Positions 19,379-31,004 of a DNA stretch of 59,922 nucleotides are shown one piece after another. Each line of letters begins with the position of its first letter. The first letter of the stretch is position 1. Both the position numbers and the translations under genes were made by a program. Origin of the DNA: an uncultured Chloroflexota bacterium. Lineage in GTDB: Bacteria; Chloroflexota; Dehalococcoidia; CAUJGQ01. Below the pieces are notes generated by a model. That model did no database searches and was not told the origin of the DNA. It saw only the letters and a list, made by a program, of their open reading frames with translations. The stretch covers positions 1 through 59,922 of the forward strand of contig CALFMN010000091.1 in NCBI GenBank assembly GCA_937879875.1. Reading direction: 5' to 3'.

Positions 19379-19615
19379 ATGGCTTCAGATTCTGGCGATG
19401 ACAGCCTGGTTATCTCCGACTGGGACGGCAACCTGTACCGCATCCCTCGTTCCGTGCTGGAACAGTGCCGCATACCGAACGCCGAGCCACTCGGCGCGAT
19501 CCCGCCCGGCAGTTCCACGCCGGAGGATTCGCCCGTGCGCTGGTGGCGGGCATTCATGCCGCATGAGGATGGCCGACGCCGGCCGCCAGGCCCGTTGCCC
19601 ACATCCGACCGGTAG
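19379..19615 (+). CDS. Small soluble protein, unknown function
   Basis: A 78-aa protein starting MASDSGDDSLVISDWDGNLY. DWDGNLYRIPRSVLEQCRIP reads like a structured segment, and the end is proline-rich and probably disordered. GAGGGGGG lies directly before the ATG. It starts 46 bp after the GH18 gene. I do not recognise the family; support is the ribosome site and the non-random composition. Confidence 0.5.
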   Translation: MASDSGDDSLVISDWDGNLYRIPRSVLEQCRIPNAEPLGAIPPGSSTPEDSPVRWWRAFMPHEDGRRRPPGPLPTSDR

Positions 19616-19717
19616 CTCGAACGACTTCGGTCCACCGCATGGCCTGTTCCGGCTGCATGCTGCCGTTGTCCTGTCCGATAAGACTGGTGGGATCGCTCTG
19701 GTTCACGGCATCGGCGC

Positions 19718-21256
19718 TCAGGCGGGCAGTGGCGCCGGCTCCGTATCAGGGTTGCGCGACGGCCCTTCGATCACCAACGCCTTATGCGGCAGCACGCCGC
19801 TGAAGACTGCGCCGCGGGCGGCGCCGTTGGCGGCCGTCAGCTCGCCGCCGTGCGCGACGAGGATGCGTTGGGCGATCGTCAGGCCGAGGCCGGCGCCGCC
19901 CGTCTGGCGGTTGCGCGAGGATTCGCCGCGGAAGAGCGGGTCGAAGATGCGCGGCAGATCGTGCGGCGGGATGCCCGGTCCCGTGTCTGCCACCGAGAAG
20001 ACAAGCCGCTCCGCGCCTTCGCGCCAGCGCACGCGCACCTCGCCGCCCGGCGGTGTGAAGCGCACGGCGTTCTCCAGCAGGTTGCCCAGCGCCCGCGACA
20101 GCAGGTGCGCGTCGGCGTTCAGCATCGCCGGCTCGCCCGGACCGTCGAGCGCCAGCGCCACGCCCTTCTCTGCAGCACGCGGGCGCAGGCCGTCGGCCGC
20201 GGCGGTCACGACGGCGCCGAAGTCCAGCGGCTGGCGCTGCGGCTCCTGCTCCAGGTATTCCAGCCGCGTATAGGCGAACAGGTCGGCGATCAACCGCTCC
20301 AGCGCGTCGGCCTTCTCCTGGCAGACGCGGACGTAGTGCGCCGCCTTTTCGGGCGTCGTCGCCAGTCCTTTGTCCAGCCCTTCGAGATAGCCGCGCAGCG
20401 CGAACAGCGGCGTGCGCAGGTCGTGCGCCACGGCGGTAATGAACAGCCGCCGCTGCTGCTCCAACTCCGCCTGCCGCAGCAACGCGGCGCGCAGCGCATC
20501 GCCCATCGCCGTGAAGGCCGTGGCCGCCTCGTTAACCTCGCGCACCTGCGATCGCGGCACGGACACGTCGAGGTTGCCCGCGGCGATCTCGCGCGAGGCC
20601 CGGCTCAGCGCGGCGAGCGGCGTCAGCATCGCCGGCCGGATCGCCTGCGCCACGAGCAGTATCGCCAGGGCGAGCGCCGAGAGAATGATCAGCGGCGAGA
20701 GATCGTTGCGCAGCGTGCTCGCGAAGGCGATCTCGCCTTTCACCGCGGGCAGCGGATAGGAGTAGAGCCGTACGAGGTCGCGGCCCCCGCCCGGCGCAGC
20801 GACGCTGAACGTCAGCACGGCCCGGGTGATCGCGTCGCCGTCCGCTCCATTGGTGGCAGAGGCAAGCGGCTCGCTGCTGCTGCGATACACCGTGTTGCCC
20901 GCCGCGTCCAGCAACTCAACGTCGACGCCGACCGCATCCGCCTGCCGCCGCAACTCGGCTTGCCAGACAGGGTCCGTCCAGCGGGCCACGTCGCGCTCCA
21001 CCAACGGGCGCACGCGCTCGAACGCCTGCTTATCCGTCAGCTCGCGCTGGGCGAGAAAGTGAACGAGCGTCGCCGACCCCACGGTGGCGAGCGCGGGGGT
21101 CAGCACGATCACGAGCAGACCGAGGCCGAGCCAGCCGCGCACCGGCAGCGTGCGCTGCTTCGGCCCCGTCCAGAGAAAGCGCACCACCATCGCCAAAAGC
21201 GTGGCGAGCGCCAGCAACACGCCAATAGAGAGGGTGGAGACCAGCGCATCGGTCAT
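19718..21256 (-). CDS. Membrane sensor histidine kinase
   Basis: A 512-aa sensor. Membrane helices lie at about residues 9-27, 43-67 and 188-207; the 120 residues between the last two are the likely outer sensing domain. A HAMP linker (IRPAMLTPLAALSRASREIA) is followed by the phospho-acceptor HisKA motif AVAHDLRTPLF with His278. The ATPase domain has NLLENAVRFTPPGG (N box), DTGPGIPPHDLPRIF (G1) and GAGLGLTIAQRI (G2). Its ATG overlaps the response regulator stop by 4 bp. The pair faces an ABC exporter, which it may control. Confidence 0.94.
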   Translation of the reverse strand: MTDALVSTLSIGVLLALATLLAMVVRFLWTGPKQRTLPVRGWLGLGLLVIVLTPALATVGSATLVHFLAQRELTDKQAFERVRPLVERDVARWTDPVWQAELRRQADAVGVDVELLDAAGNTVYRSSSEPLASATNGADGDAITRAVLTFSVAAPGGGRDLVRLYSYPLPAVKGEIAFASTLRNDLSPLIILSALALAILLVAQAIRPAMLTPLAALSRASREIAAGNLDVSVPRSQVREVNEAATAFTAMGDALRAALLRQAELEQQRRLFITAVAHDLRTPLFALRGYLEGLDKGLATTPEKAAHYVRVCQEKADALERLIADLFAYTRLEYLEQEPQRQPLDFGAVVTAAADGLRPRAAEKGVALALDGPGEPAMLNADAHLLSRALGNLLENAVRFTPPGGEVRVRWREGAERLVFSVADTGPGIPPHDLPRIFDPLFRGESSRNRQTGGAGLGLTIAQRILVAHGGELTAANGAARGAVFSGVLPHKALVIEGPSRNPDTEPAPLPA

Positions 21257-21969
21257 GGCTCTCGCTCCTCAGCCCGTGGCACCCCCGGCCGCTCGAAGCG
21301 GTAGCCGACGCCCCAGACAGTGACCAGAAAACGCGGCCGGTTCGGGTTCGCCTCGATCTTCTCGCGGATGCGGCCGATGTGGACGGTAACCGTGTGCCGG
21401 TCGCCATACTCCTCGCCCCAGCAGCGCTCGAAGATCTGGTCGCGGGTGAAGACCTGGCGCGGGTGCTCGGCCAGCAGCCGCAGCACGGCGAACTCGCGCG
21501 CGGTGAAGGCGACCGGCCGACCGCCGACGCGTACTTCGTGGGCGCGCAGGTCGATCGTCAGTTCCCCGAAGTCGAGCACGGCCTCGGGCCGCTCGGGCGC
21601 CGCTTTTTGCGCCCGCCGCAGCACGTTCTTGATCCGCGCGACCACCTCGCCCGGCGTGGCCGACTTGACGATGTAGTCGTCGCCCAGCCCCAGGCCGCGG
21701 ATCTTGTCCACATCGCGGTCGCGGGCGCTGAGGAAGAGCACCGGCACGTCGAACTGCTCACGGATGCGCCGGCAGAGGTCGAAGCCGGAGAGACCGGGCA
21801 TCATCACGTCGAGCAGCAGGCAATCGACCGGCTCGCGCTCGAGCAGCGCCAGCGCCGCGTCGCCGTCGGCCGCGGTCAGCACGCCGTAGCCGTCCGCCTC
21901 CAAAAAGTCGCGCATCAGCTCGACGATCGCCGCCTCGTCGTCGACGACCAGCACCGTGGTCTTCGTCAT
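21253..21969 (-). CDS. OmpR-family response regulator
   Basis: A 238-aa two-domain regulator. Receiver: acidic pocket VVDDE (10-12), phospho-acceptor Asp54 in LLLDVMMPG, Ser81, Lys102 in DDYIVKS. Ser replaces the Pro usually found after that Lys. The C-terminal winged helix runs FTAREFAVLRLLAEHPRQVF, then VTVHIGRIREKIE and TVWGVGYRFE, as in OmpR/PhoB. It is the first gene of the pair with the kinase (4-bp overlap). An 11-bp direct repeat in the divergent promoter region (22069-22090) is a candidate binding site. Confidence 0.95.
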   Translation of the reverse strand: MTKTTVLVVDDEAAIVELMRDFLEADGYGVLTAADGDAALALLEREPVDCLLLDVMMPGLSGFDLCRRIREQFDVPVLFLSARDRDVDKIRGLGLGDDYIVKSATPGEVVARIKNVLRRAQKAAPERPEAVLDFGELTIDLRAHEVRVGGRPVAFTAREFAVLRLLAEHPRQVFTRDQIFERCWGEEYGDRHTVTVHIGRIREKIEANPNRPRFLVTVWGVGYRFERPGVPRAEEREP

Positions 21970-22068
21970 CGCCCATCCACACCCGTAATTCCGGGGTCGC
22001 TGTCACCATCGCCATTATCGCGCGCCTGACCGTGCGGAAGAGCGGATCGCACCGCCTCCTGACCGCCT

Positions 22069-22090
22069 GTTGAGCCTTTGTTGAGCTTTT
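22069..22090. promoter_or_regulatory. Two 11-bp direct repeats, candidate response-regulator site
   Basis: GTTGAGCCTTT and GTTGAGCTTTT in direct succession (10 of 11 identical). OmpR/PhoB-type regulators bind tandem sites with an 11-bp period. The site lies in the 216-bp divergent region between the two-component genes and the ABC exporter. Assignment to this regulator is inferred from location and spacing. Confidence 0.4.
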
Positions 22091-22185
22091 CACCCATTGG
22101 CGGTTGATCTGCGCAGGCCATCATCGAACTACACCGACCGGCCACCCGCAACAGGTGGCCGCGGCGAGGGACGGAGGGAAACGAG

Positions 22186-23190
22186 ATGGCGACAGATGTA
22201 CTCGAACGGATGCAGGGTCCAGCGGCTGCACGCAGCGCCGGCGCGATCGCGGTGCGCGGTCTGGTCAAGCGCTACGGCACGGTGACGGCGCTGCAAGGGC
22301 TCGACCTCGATGTGCCGGCGGGCGCGGTCTTCGGCTTTTTGGGGCCGAACGGCGCCGGCAAGACGACGGCGCTCAGCATTCTGGCCGGCCTCTCTCAGCC
22401 CACGGCGGGCGAGGCGCGGATCTGCGGCTACGACGTGGTGAACCACGGCATGGCGGTGCGGCGGCGCATCGGCTTCCTGCGCCAGGATCCGCGCTTTTAC
22501 ACCTGGATGACCGGGCGCGAGGTCTTGCAGTTCACCGGCCGCTTCTTCGACATGGCGGCGGCCGAGATCGACCGGCAGGCCGATGCACTGCTCGACCTGG
22601 TGGACCTCGGCGGCGCGGCCGGCCGCAAGATGGGCACCTACTCCGGCGGCATGCGCCAGCGGCTCGGCATCGCCCAGGCGCTGATGGGCCACCCCGAGGT
22701 GCTGCTGCTGGACGAGCCCTGCTCGGCGCTGGACCCGGCCGGCCGCCGCGAAGTCATCGAGATCATGGAGCGGCTGCGGGGCACGGTGACGGTCTTTTAC
22801 TCGACGCACATCTTGCAGGACGTGGAGCGCGTGGCCGATGCGGTCGCGATCGTCTCGCACGGCAGGCGCGTTCTGCAGGGCACGATGAGCGATCTGCTCG
22901 CCGCGAGCGGGTCGGCGCTGGCGGTCGAAGTCGAAGGCAACAGCACCGCGCTGGTCGGCGCCCTGCACCATCACCCGGCCATCGGCGGCATCAGCTGCGA
23001 GCCACGGGCCGGTGCCGCCGTGCAGCGGCTGCGCATCGAGGCCGTCGACATGGCCGTCGCCAGGCGGACCGTGCAGACGCTGGCCGTGGAGCTGGATCTG
23101 CTGCTGGTAAGCTGCCGGCCCGAGCAGAAAACGCTGGAAGACGTCTTCCTCGAACTGACCGGGGACGACAGCGGAGACATCGCCGCTTGA
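22186..23190 (+). CDS. ABC exporter ATP-binding subunit
   Basis: A 334-aa ATPase of the drug/lipid ABC-2 exporter class. Walker A GPNGAGKT (53-60), signature YSGGMRQR (152-159), Walker B LLLDEP (173-178), and the switch His in YSTHILQDVERVA. The extra ~90 C-terminal residues after the core domain are usual for CcmA/NatA-like exporters. GGAGGG lies before the ATG at 22186. It is followed by its permease 83 bp downstream and faces the two-component system, so regulated export of a peptide, antibiotic or lipid is likely; the substrate is unknown. Confidence 0.93.
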   Translation: MATDVLERMQGPAAARSAGAIAVRGLVKRYGTVTALQGLDLDVPAGAVFGFLGPNGAGKTTALSILAGLSQPTAGEARICGYDVVNHGMAVRRRIGFLRQDPRFYTWMTGREVLQFTGRFFDMAAAEIDRQADALLDLVDLGGAAGRKMGTYSGGMRQRLGIAQALMGHPEVLLLDEPCSALDPAGRREVIEIMERLRGTVTVFYSTHILQDVERVADAVAIVSHGRRVLQGTMSDLLAASGSALAVEVEGNSTALVGALHHHPAIGGISCEPRAGAAVQRLRIEAVDMAVARRTVQTLAVELDLLLVSCRPEQKTLEDVFLELTGDDSGDIAA

Positions 23191-23273
23191 ACCACGGAGA
23201 CGGCCTCATACCACGAGCCGGCGACGGCAGATTGAACGACGACGAACCGCTGCAGACAGAAAGGACCATCGAC

Positions 23274-24107
23274 ATGGTTTCCACCGCGACGACCGCAGCC
23301 GTACCGCGCACCCCCTCGGCCGGGCGGCAAGAGCAGACACCGTTTCTGGCGGGCTTCGGCAATATCTTTCACAAAGAGGCGTTGGAATGGTTCCGCACGC
23401 GGCGCTTCGCGATCTCGGCCACGCTGACCTCGCTGCTGGTCGGCGTCGTGCCCATCGGCGTGTTCATCCATGAGGGCGGTCTGCACCACGGCCGCATCCC
23501 GATCTCCAGCGGCACCTACCAGAACATGATGAACGGCTGGATGTCGCTCTCCGTCACGCTCGGCACCTATCTGATGATCGCCCTGACGATGGGCATGCTC
23601 GTGCGCGAGGAGGAGATGGGCACGGCGCAGTGGCTGTTCACCAAGCCGGTCTCGCGTCTCGCCTATGCGCTGGCGAAGTACAGCGCGAACGCGGCGATCG
23701 CGGCCTTCGCTGCGGTCATCGTTCCTGGGGCGATCTTCCTCGCGCTCACGCAGCTGCTGTTCACGACTGGCGTGCAGCACTGGGGCGGCGCCGGCATCGC
23801 CCTCGGTTTGGCCTCGTTCCACGCCGCCACGGTGATCGCGATTATCCTGGCGCTGAGCACGATCTTCTCCTCTCAGGGACCGGTGGCGGGTGTGGTCTTC
23901 GGGCTCGGCTTCCTGCCCTTCCCGGCGGCGCTGGTGCTGCCGCTGAGCGTGCTCGGATTGGCCCCCGTCTTCATCGGCCAGCCAGCCCTGCTGGCGGCCG
24001 CGGGGCAGCATATCCGCCCCTGGGAACCGGTGGTGTCGGCGCTGGTGCTGCTGCCCGTGTGCCTCGCCTTCGCCTGCGCCCGGCTGAGCCGCAAGCAACT
24101 GCAGTAG
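23274..24107 (+). CDS. ABC-2 type permease
   Basis: A 277-aa membrane protein with about six helices. It begins with a soluble segment, then FGNIFHKEALEWFRTRRF, the amphipathic start typical of ABC-2 permeases. LVREEEMGTAQWLFTKPVSR is the conserved loop, followed by helices including AIAAFAAVIVPGAIFLAL and AATVIAIILALSTIF. AAGGA lies before the ATG at 23274. It forms the exporter with the ATPase just upstream. A hairpin terminator follows. Confidence 0.9.
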   Translation: MVSTATTAAVPRTPSAGRQEQTPFLAGFGNIFHKEALEWFRTRRFAISATLTSLLVGVVPIGVFIHEGGLHHGRIPISSGTYQNMMNGWMSLSVTLGTYLMIALTMGMLVREEEMGTAQWLFTKPVSRLAYALAKYSANAAIAAFAAVIVPGAIFLALTQLLFTTGVQHWGGAGIALGLASFHAATVIAIILALSTIFSSQGPVAGVVFGLGFLPFPAALVLPLSVLGLAPVFIGQPALLAAAGQHIRPWEPVVSALVLLPVCLAFACARLSRKQLQ

Positions 24108-24129
24108 GGCGCACGGCCCTCACCCCTGC

Positions 24130-24163
24130 CCCTCTCCCAATCCTGGGAGAGGGTTCTCTTTGT
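24130..24163 (+). terminator. Hairpin with T-rich tail, formed by a B-family repeat arm
   Basis: CCCTCTCCCA and TGGGAGAGGG form a 10-bp stem with a 4-nt loop, followed by TTCTCTTTGT, 22 bp after the permease stop. The sequence from 24117 (CCCTCACCCCTGCCCCTC) matches one arm of repeat B1, so a repeat arm appears to serve as the terminator of the exporter operon. Confidence 0.6.
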
Positions 24164-24233
24164 CCGCTTGCCAGCATTGGCCGCGGCGATCCACGATGCG
24201 GCGGGGCGCGACACGCACCTGAAGGAGCCGGCC

Positions 24234-24635
24234 ATGCCTGATGCCGCTGGGCGCGCGGCGTTCCTCGCACAGAACCGGTTCTGCGTGCTCGGCACGCTGC
24301 GCAAGGACGGCCGGGCGCGGCTCTCGCCCATGGCCTACATGTATGAAGGCGGCACGATCTTCATCTCGACGACGCGCACGCGCGGCGGCGGGCGCACGGC
24401 GAAGGCCGATCCGCGCGTCACTGTCTGCATCATCAATCTGCAAAACCGCGGCGAATACCTCACCGTCTACGGGCGTACCGAGGTCTACGAGGACGAGGCG
24501 ATGACGCTGCGTCTGTTCGAAATGTTCCGCAATCGGAAACTGGAGGGCGCAGAGCTTGAGGCAGCGCGCGAGGAGATCCACCGCGACGGCCGCGTGATCC
24601 TGCGCATCACGCCGGAGGAGTTTTATCCCAGGTAA
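24234..24635 (+). CDS. Pyridoxamine 5'-phosphate oxidase-like FMN-binding protein
   Basis: A 133-aa split-barrel protein: FLAQNRFCVLGTLRKDGRAR, LSPMAYMYEGGTIFIST, KADPRVTVCIINLQNRGEYL, then YGRTEVYEDEA. This order is typical of the PNPOx-like/F420- or FMN-dependent family, which covers oxidases, biliverdin reductases and deazaflavin enzymes. The short length and lack of a PNPOx C-terminal dimerisation domain argue against true PdxH. AAGGAG lies 6 nt before the ATG at 24234. Confidence 0.82.
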   Translation: MPDAAGRAAFLAQNRFCVLGTLRKDGRARLSPMAYMYEGGTIFISTTRTRGGGRTAKADPRVTVCIINLQNRGEYLTVYGRTEVYEDEAMTLRLFEMFRNRKLEGAELEAAREEIHRDGRVILRITPEEFYPR

Positions 24636-24855
24636 GGCGGGTGCTCAGCCCCAGGCCGCGCCGGCCACCTGCAGCGCCTCGCGGGCAGCGCGCGACGCCG
24701 CGAAGGTCGTAGCGGGCAGATCCGCGCAGGCCGAGCCGGCCGCGGAGGGCGCGCCCCGTGTCTCGGCCGCGTGCGGACAGCCCCAGCCGGGGCCGAGCGG
24801 GCAAAGGACTTCGTAGCGCAAAGTCAGCGGGCAAAAAAAGAGGTCGTGCCGGGTT

Positions 24856-25224
24856 CTACTGTCCTCGTGCCGCACGGATCAGCGCCTCCATATGGTCCAG
24901 ATACCCTTCCAGGGCACGCCGCCCGGCCGGCGCCAGCGTGTACGCCGTCTTCGGCACGCGGCCGTCGAACGACTTCGTGCAGGCGATGTACTCGGCTTCT
25001 TCCAGCTTGCGCGCATGGACGGAGAGATTGCCGTCCGTGGCGCGCAGCAGGCGCCGCAGATCAGTGAAACTGAGCGATTCGTTGACGGCGAGCGCACTGA
25101 GGATGCCCAGCCGCATGCGGTCGTGGACCAGTCGGTCGAGATCGGCGGCCTGTGCGCCGCCCGCCAGCGCCGCCAGCCGGGCGTCCTCGTCGTCGTCTCG
25201 TCTGAGGGCGTGCTCTCTAGCCAC
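24856..25224 (-). CDS. Winged-helix transcriptional regulator
   Basis: A 122-aa DNA-binding protein. LDRLVHDRMRLGILSALAVN leads into the helix-turn-helix FTDLRRLLRATDGNLSVHAR and the wing KSFDGRVPKTAYTLAPAGRR, the pattern of MarR/ArsR-like regulators of the winged-helix family PF13601. A GTG start at 25224 with GGAGG five bases upstream is chosen. It overlaps the upstream membrane gene by 8 bp, so the pair is cotranscribed. A palindrome just upstream of the pair (25869-25885) is a candidate operator for autoregulation. Confidence 0.85.
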   Translation of the reverse strand: MAREHALRRDDDEDARLAALAGGAQAADLDRLVHDRMRLGILSALAVNESLSFTDLRRLLRATDGNLSVHARKLEEAEYIACTKSFDGRVPKTAYTLAPAGRRALEGYLDHMEALIRAARGQ

Positions 25225-25831
25225 CGTGCCTCCTTGCGATCGCCAGGCCGAAGAGGACGTGCAGCCCGCCGAAGCCGGCCGCCATGAAAGCGTCGCCCCA
25301 GGCGCTCGGTACGGCCAGTGCCGCGGCGCCGAGTGCCATGAAGCAGACACCCATCAGCGGCAGGATCTTGATCGAAAATGCGCCGCCCGTCACCACACCG
25401 GCGCCATACAGCAGCAGCCAGGTGCCGGGAATCGCGGCGAACAGGCCGTGCTGGTCCAGCACGAGCGTCAACACGACACTGGCAGCAAACGGCGGTGCGA
25501 AGTTGATCAGGCAGCGGCGTGCCGGGCCACGCACCACGGAAACCTGCGCCAGTTGCGCCCGCCGGCCGATGGAAACCGCCGCGATCGCCAGCGCCAGCAG
25601 CGCCTCGGCAATCCAGACCGCCAGCCAGGCATGGCGCCCCGCCTGCAGCGCGGCGAGCGGCGCAGCTAGCAGCGCCGTCAGCCCCATCAGTACGACGCCC
25701 ACACCGGAGACGGCGGTGAACGAGCCGGCCAACTCCATCGTCTCGCGGATGAAGCGCAGGTTGTCCACCGCGCGGCCATGCAGCGACGCCGGCTCCGCGG
25801 ACCAGGGCGCGATCGGCCGTCTTGACGCCAT
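25217..25831 (-). CDS. Multi-pass membrane protein paired with the winged-helix regulator
   Basis: A 204-aa protein with about five hydrophobic helices (for example AVSGVGVVLMGLTALLAAPL and LAVWIAEALLALAIAAVS). A soluble N terminus contains RFIRETMELAGSF. Similar membrane proteins are often linked to winged-helix regulators; their function is not established. No Shine-Dalgarno sequence precedes the ATG at 25831, and the -10-like element lies only six bases before it, so the mRNA may be leaderless. Confidence 0.75.
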   Translation of the reverse strand: MASRRPIAPWSAEPASLHGRAVDNLRFIRETMELAGSFTAVSGVGVVLMGLTALLAAPLAALQAGRHAWLAVWIAEALLALAIAAVSIGRRAQLAQVSVVRGPARRCLINFAPPFAASVVLTLVLDQHGLFAAIPGTWLLLYGAGVVTGGAFSIKILPLMGVCFMALGAAALAVPSAWGDAFMAAGFGGLHVLFGLAIARRHGG

Positions 25832-25837
25832 AGCGGC

Positions 25838-25866
25838 ACGCTACGCCGGCGAAATGTGGCTGTCAA
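25838..25866 (-). promoter_or_regulatory. Promoter of the membrane protein/regulator pair
   Basis: Minus strand: TTGACA (25866-25861), a 17-bp spacer, TAGCGT (25843-25838). The -10 ends six bases before the start codon, so transcription would begin at or next to the ATG. Confidence 0.45.
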
Positions 25867-25868
25867 GT

Positions 25869-25885
25869 ACTTTGTGGTGCAAAGT
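25869..25885. promoter_or_regulatory. Palindrome ACTTTG-N5-CAAAGT, candidate operator
   Basis: Perfect 6-bp arms around TGGTG, two bases upstream of the -35 of the membrane protein/regulator operon and touching the stop codon of the spherulin-like gene. It is a plausible target of the winged-helix protein encoded in that operon. Confidence 0.45.
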
Positions 25886-26655
25886 TAGCAGCCGACAGCC
25901 TTCGCCGATCCGGGTTGCCTGCCGGATGCCTCATCCTCCTGGGAGCCAGCAGCGGATGCGAACGACGCCACCCCGTCCAACTCCGCGTTCCAGTAGAGTG
26001 GCAAGCGGTTGTACGGATTGGGCAGCGAGGCGTCGGTCACAAAGACGCGCCCCGCGCGTCGCCGGCGAGCGAGCGCCAGCGTGTTGCGCATTGCCCCGGC
26101 ATCCGGCGCGGCGTACACGATATGCCAGAAGCGCGCGGCCTCGTACCCGTGCACCCAGAAGGGCTCGTGCTCGGCCTGCAGGTAGGCGTCATATGTGCCT
26201 TCGAACGTTACGATGATGTCTGCGGCGCCCATGTAACACGCTTGCGTCTGCGTGCCGGGGTTGATCGCGCTGATCAGGGCGTCGCCCTGCGCCTTCAGGC
26301 AGCGATCGAGTGCGGCGTAGTATGGCTGCATGGCGCAGTCGGCGCTCGCCTCATCGAAGAAGATGCCATCGACGACATACCAGCCAAGATAGCGCTCGAC
26401 ATCCCCCGCTACCTCCGCGGCCGGGCGCCGGCCGTAGCTGGTGCAGACATAGCCGAGCACCGGGACGCCGTGTGCCTGTGCCTGCCGGATGGCGGCGGCA
26501 TACGCGGGATCGGCGGCGGCGCCGGGACCGCTGTCCGGGTTGGCAACCGCGAGGCCGACAGCGGCTGCGCCCGCGGCCAGATGCTGCCAGAGCGGCCCCG
26601 GCGCGAAGTAGGCGGGCACAGCCAGCGTTAGCGGCGCAGCGGCGCGCGGCACCAC
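25885..26655 (-). CDS. Spherulation-specific family 4 (spherulin-4-like) protein
   Basis: A 256-aa TIM-barrel-like protein of the family first seen as spherulin 4 in Physarum. Characteristic segments are LAVPAYFAPGPLWQHL, VANPDSGPG, VPVLGYVCTSYGRRP, WYVVDGIFFDEAS and DIIVTFEGTYDAYL. A conserved acidic residue in FFDE is reminiscent of GH114-type hydrolases, so a polysaccharide-cleaving role is possible but unproven. There is no clear signal peptide. It lies 4 bp downstream of greA on the same strand and is probably cotranscribed with it. Confidence 0.82.
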   Translation of the reverse strand: MVPRAAAPLTLAVPAYFAPGPLWQHLAAGAAAVGLAVANPDSGPGAAADPAYAAAIRQAQAHGVPVLGYVCTSYGRRPAAEVAGDVERYLGWYVVDGIFFDEASADCAMQPYYAALDRCLKAQGDALISAINPGTQTQACYMGAADIIVTFEGTYDAYLQAEHEPFWVHGYEAARFWHIVYAAPDAGAMRNTLALARRRRAGRVFVTDASLPNPYNRLPLYWNAELDGVASFASAAGSQEDEASGRQPGSAKAVGC

Positions 26656-26659
26656 CGGT

Positions 26660-27139
26660 CTACGTGAGTGACACGATGGTGAGCCGGCGGTTGCCGTTCG
26701 GCACGGCGACCTCGACCATGTCGCCGGCGCGCCGCCCCAGCAGCGCCTTGCCCACCGGCGAGCCGTCGCTGATCTTGCCGCGGATCACGTCCACCTCTTC
26801 GATCGAGCCGACGATCTGGTACGTCTGCTCCGGACCATCCTCCGGCTTGACGACGACGGTGGTGCCGAGCTGCACCGTGCCGGTGCGCTGCGCCGCCGCC
26901 TGATCGATGATCTCGGCGCGGGCAACCGTATCTTCGAGCAAGAGAATGCGCTTCTCGACCTGCGCCTGCTCCTCTTTGGCGAACTCGAAGCCCGGCTCGT
27001 CTTCGGTGCTGAGGTTGCTTTCACGCGCCTGCTCCAGGGAGGCGGCCATCTGCGGCCGGCGCACGTTCCGCAGATGCTCCAGCTCTTCCTGCAGCTTCAC
27101 CAGCCCCTCCTGGGTCAGGGCCACTCGATCTTCGGCCAC
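26660..27139 (-). CDS. greA: Transcription elongation factor GreA
   Basis: A 159-aa transcript-cleavage factor for stalled RNA polymerase. The N-terminal coiled coil runs from LTQEGLVKLQEELEHLRNVR to FAKEEQAQVEKRILLLEDTV, with the acidic tip STEDEPGFEF between the helices. The C-terminal FKBP-like domain has GTTVVVKPEDGPEQTYQIVG and KISDGSPVGKALLGRRAGD. GTG at 27139 gives the usual GreA length and has GGGGGAAG upstream; the frame is open 51 codons further without similarity. The tip has one basic residue fewer than typical GreA. Confidence 0.92.
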   Translation of the reverse strand: MAEDRVALTQEGLVKLQEELEHLRNVRRPQMAASLEQARESNLSTEDEPGFEFAKEEQAQVEKRILLLEDTVARAEIIDQAAAQRTGTVQLGTTVVVKPEDGPEQTYQIVGSIEEVDVIRGKISDGSPVGKALLGRRAGDMVEVAVPNGNRRLTIVSLT

Positions 27140-27514
27140 GGTGGTCTTCCCCCGACCGGCGCCGCCGGTCCTACTCCCAAAATGCGGCGGCGGCGCGCGC
27201 GCGCCGCAACCACGCTCATTGCTCATTGCCGCTGCTTCGCCGCCCACGCCGGCCGCCGGCGCGATGCAAAACCAGTTGCTAGTGTAGACCACCCCTGTGC
27301 GCTGCGATACCGGCGGACGAACCGTCCATTTACCGCAAGAAGCAGCTTGCCGGCTGGAGCCGATACTCGGGCGCCGCCTCGGCGACTCCGGCTGCGAGAG
27401 GCCGATCTATGGCCCTCTGCCGCCGCTGCATCGGATAATCAGGGCCAGCCGATACGGCAGCGAGGTTCGCGCCATGCCCTGCACGCTCTACCCGAGCCCC
27501 ACGGCGATCGCCTC
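27140..27514. other. Divergent promoter region between greA and the M16 peptidase
   Basis: 375 bp with no supported gene. A minus-strand TACACT (27286-27281) could be a -10 for greA with a leader of about 135 nt. I see no clear promoter for the peptidase. Confidence 0.4.
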
Positions 27515-30490
<2,976 letters not shown>

Positions 30491-31004
30491 GGGCGCCCGG
30501 GCGGTGTGGCCCTAACCGTCAGCGCGCGGCGCCAGGGAAACCGATCCGGCGCGTCGGTGAAGCGGGACCGCTCTCCGGGAAGACGTTCTTCCTGCCTCTT
30601 TGCTGAGCCTGGCCGAGATCTGCGCGTAAAGGTCGCTCGCCGGCGGATCGGACAGACCGTGCCCACGGCGTTGCCGACGGCGAGCGGCGCTTTGAACAGA
30701 CGGGCACGGCACGCTTCTTTACATCTGCCGCCCCGTACACGTCGAATTCTGCTCCCTCGTGCCGCCGGGATCTCACCCGTGCCACGTCAACTATCTGCCA
30801 GCCGATAGCACAGGTATCCGCTGCCGGGCAACGCGGGTGGTGATCAGCACTCATCATGACTCCAAAGGTACGGTGGCCGGTGACAGCCGGGACGCGGGCG
30901 GCGGCGTGGTCGCGCCCCGCCCGCTAACAGGGCTCGCCGGCAACGAAAGCCGTGCCCGCATGGCGTCGGAATCGGCGCCGGAAGGCTCGGACAGGAGGAT
31001 CGCC
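30491..31004. other. 514-bp intergenic region, nothing recognised
   Basis: No gene, promoter pair or strong hairpin is evident. Short open frames on both strands lack ribosome sites and protein-like composition. Confidence 0.4.

Noticed and set aside
22104..23273. Upstream extension of the permease frame through the ABC ATPase gene
   Set aside because: It is the out-of-frame shadow of the ATPase; the permease starts at 23274 with its own ribosome site.
24834..24840. Run of seven A (T-run on the minus strand) after the winged-helix gene, considered as a terminator
   Set aside because: No adequate stem precedes it on the minus strand (only about 4 bp).
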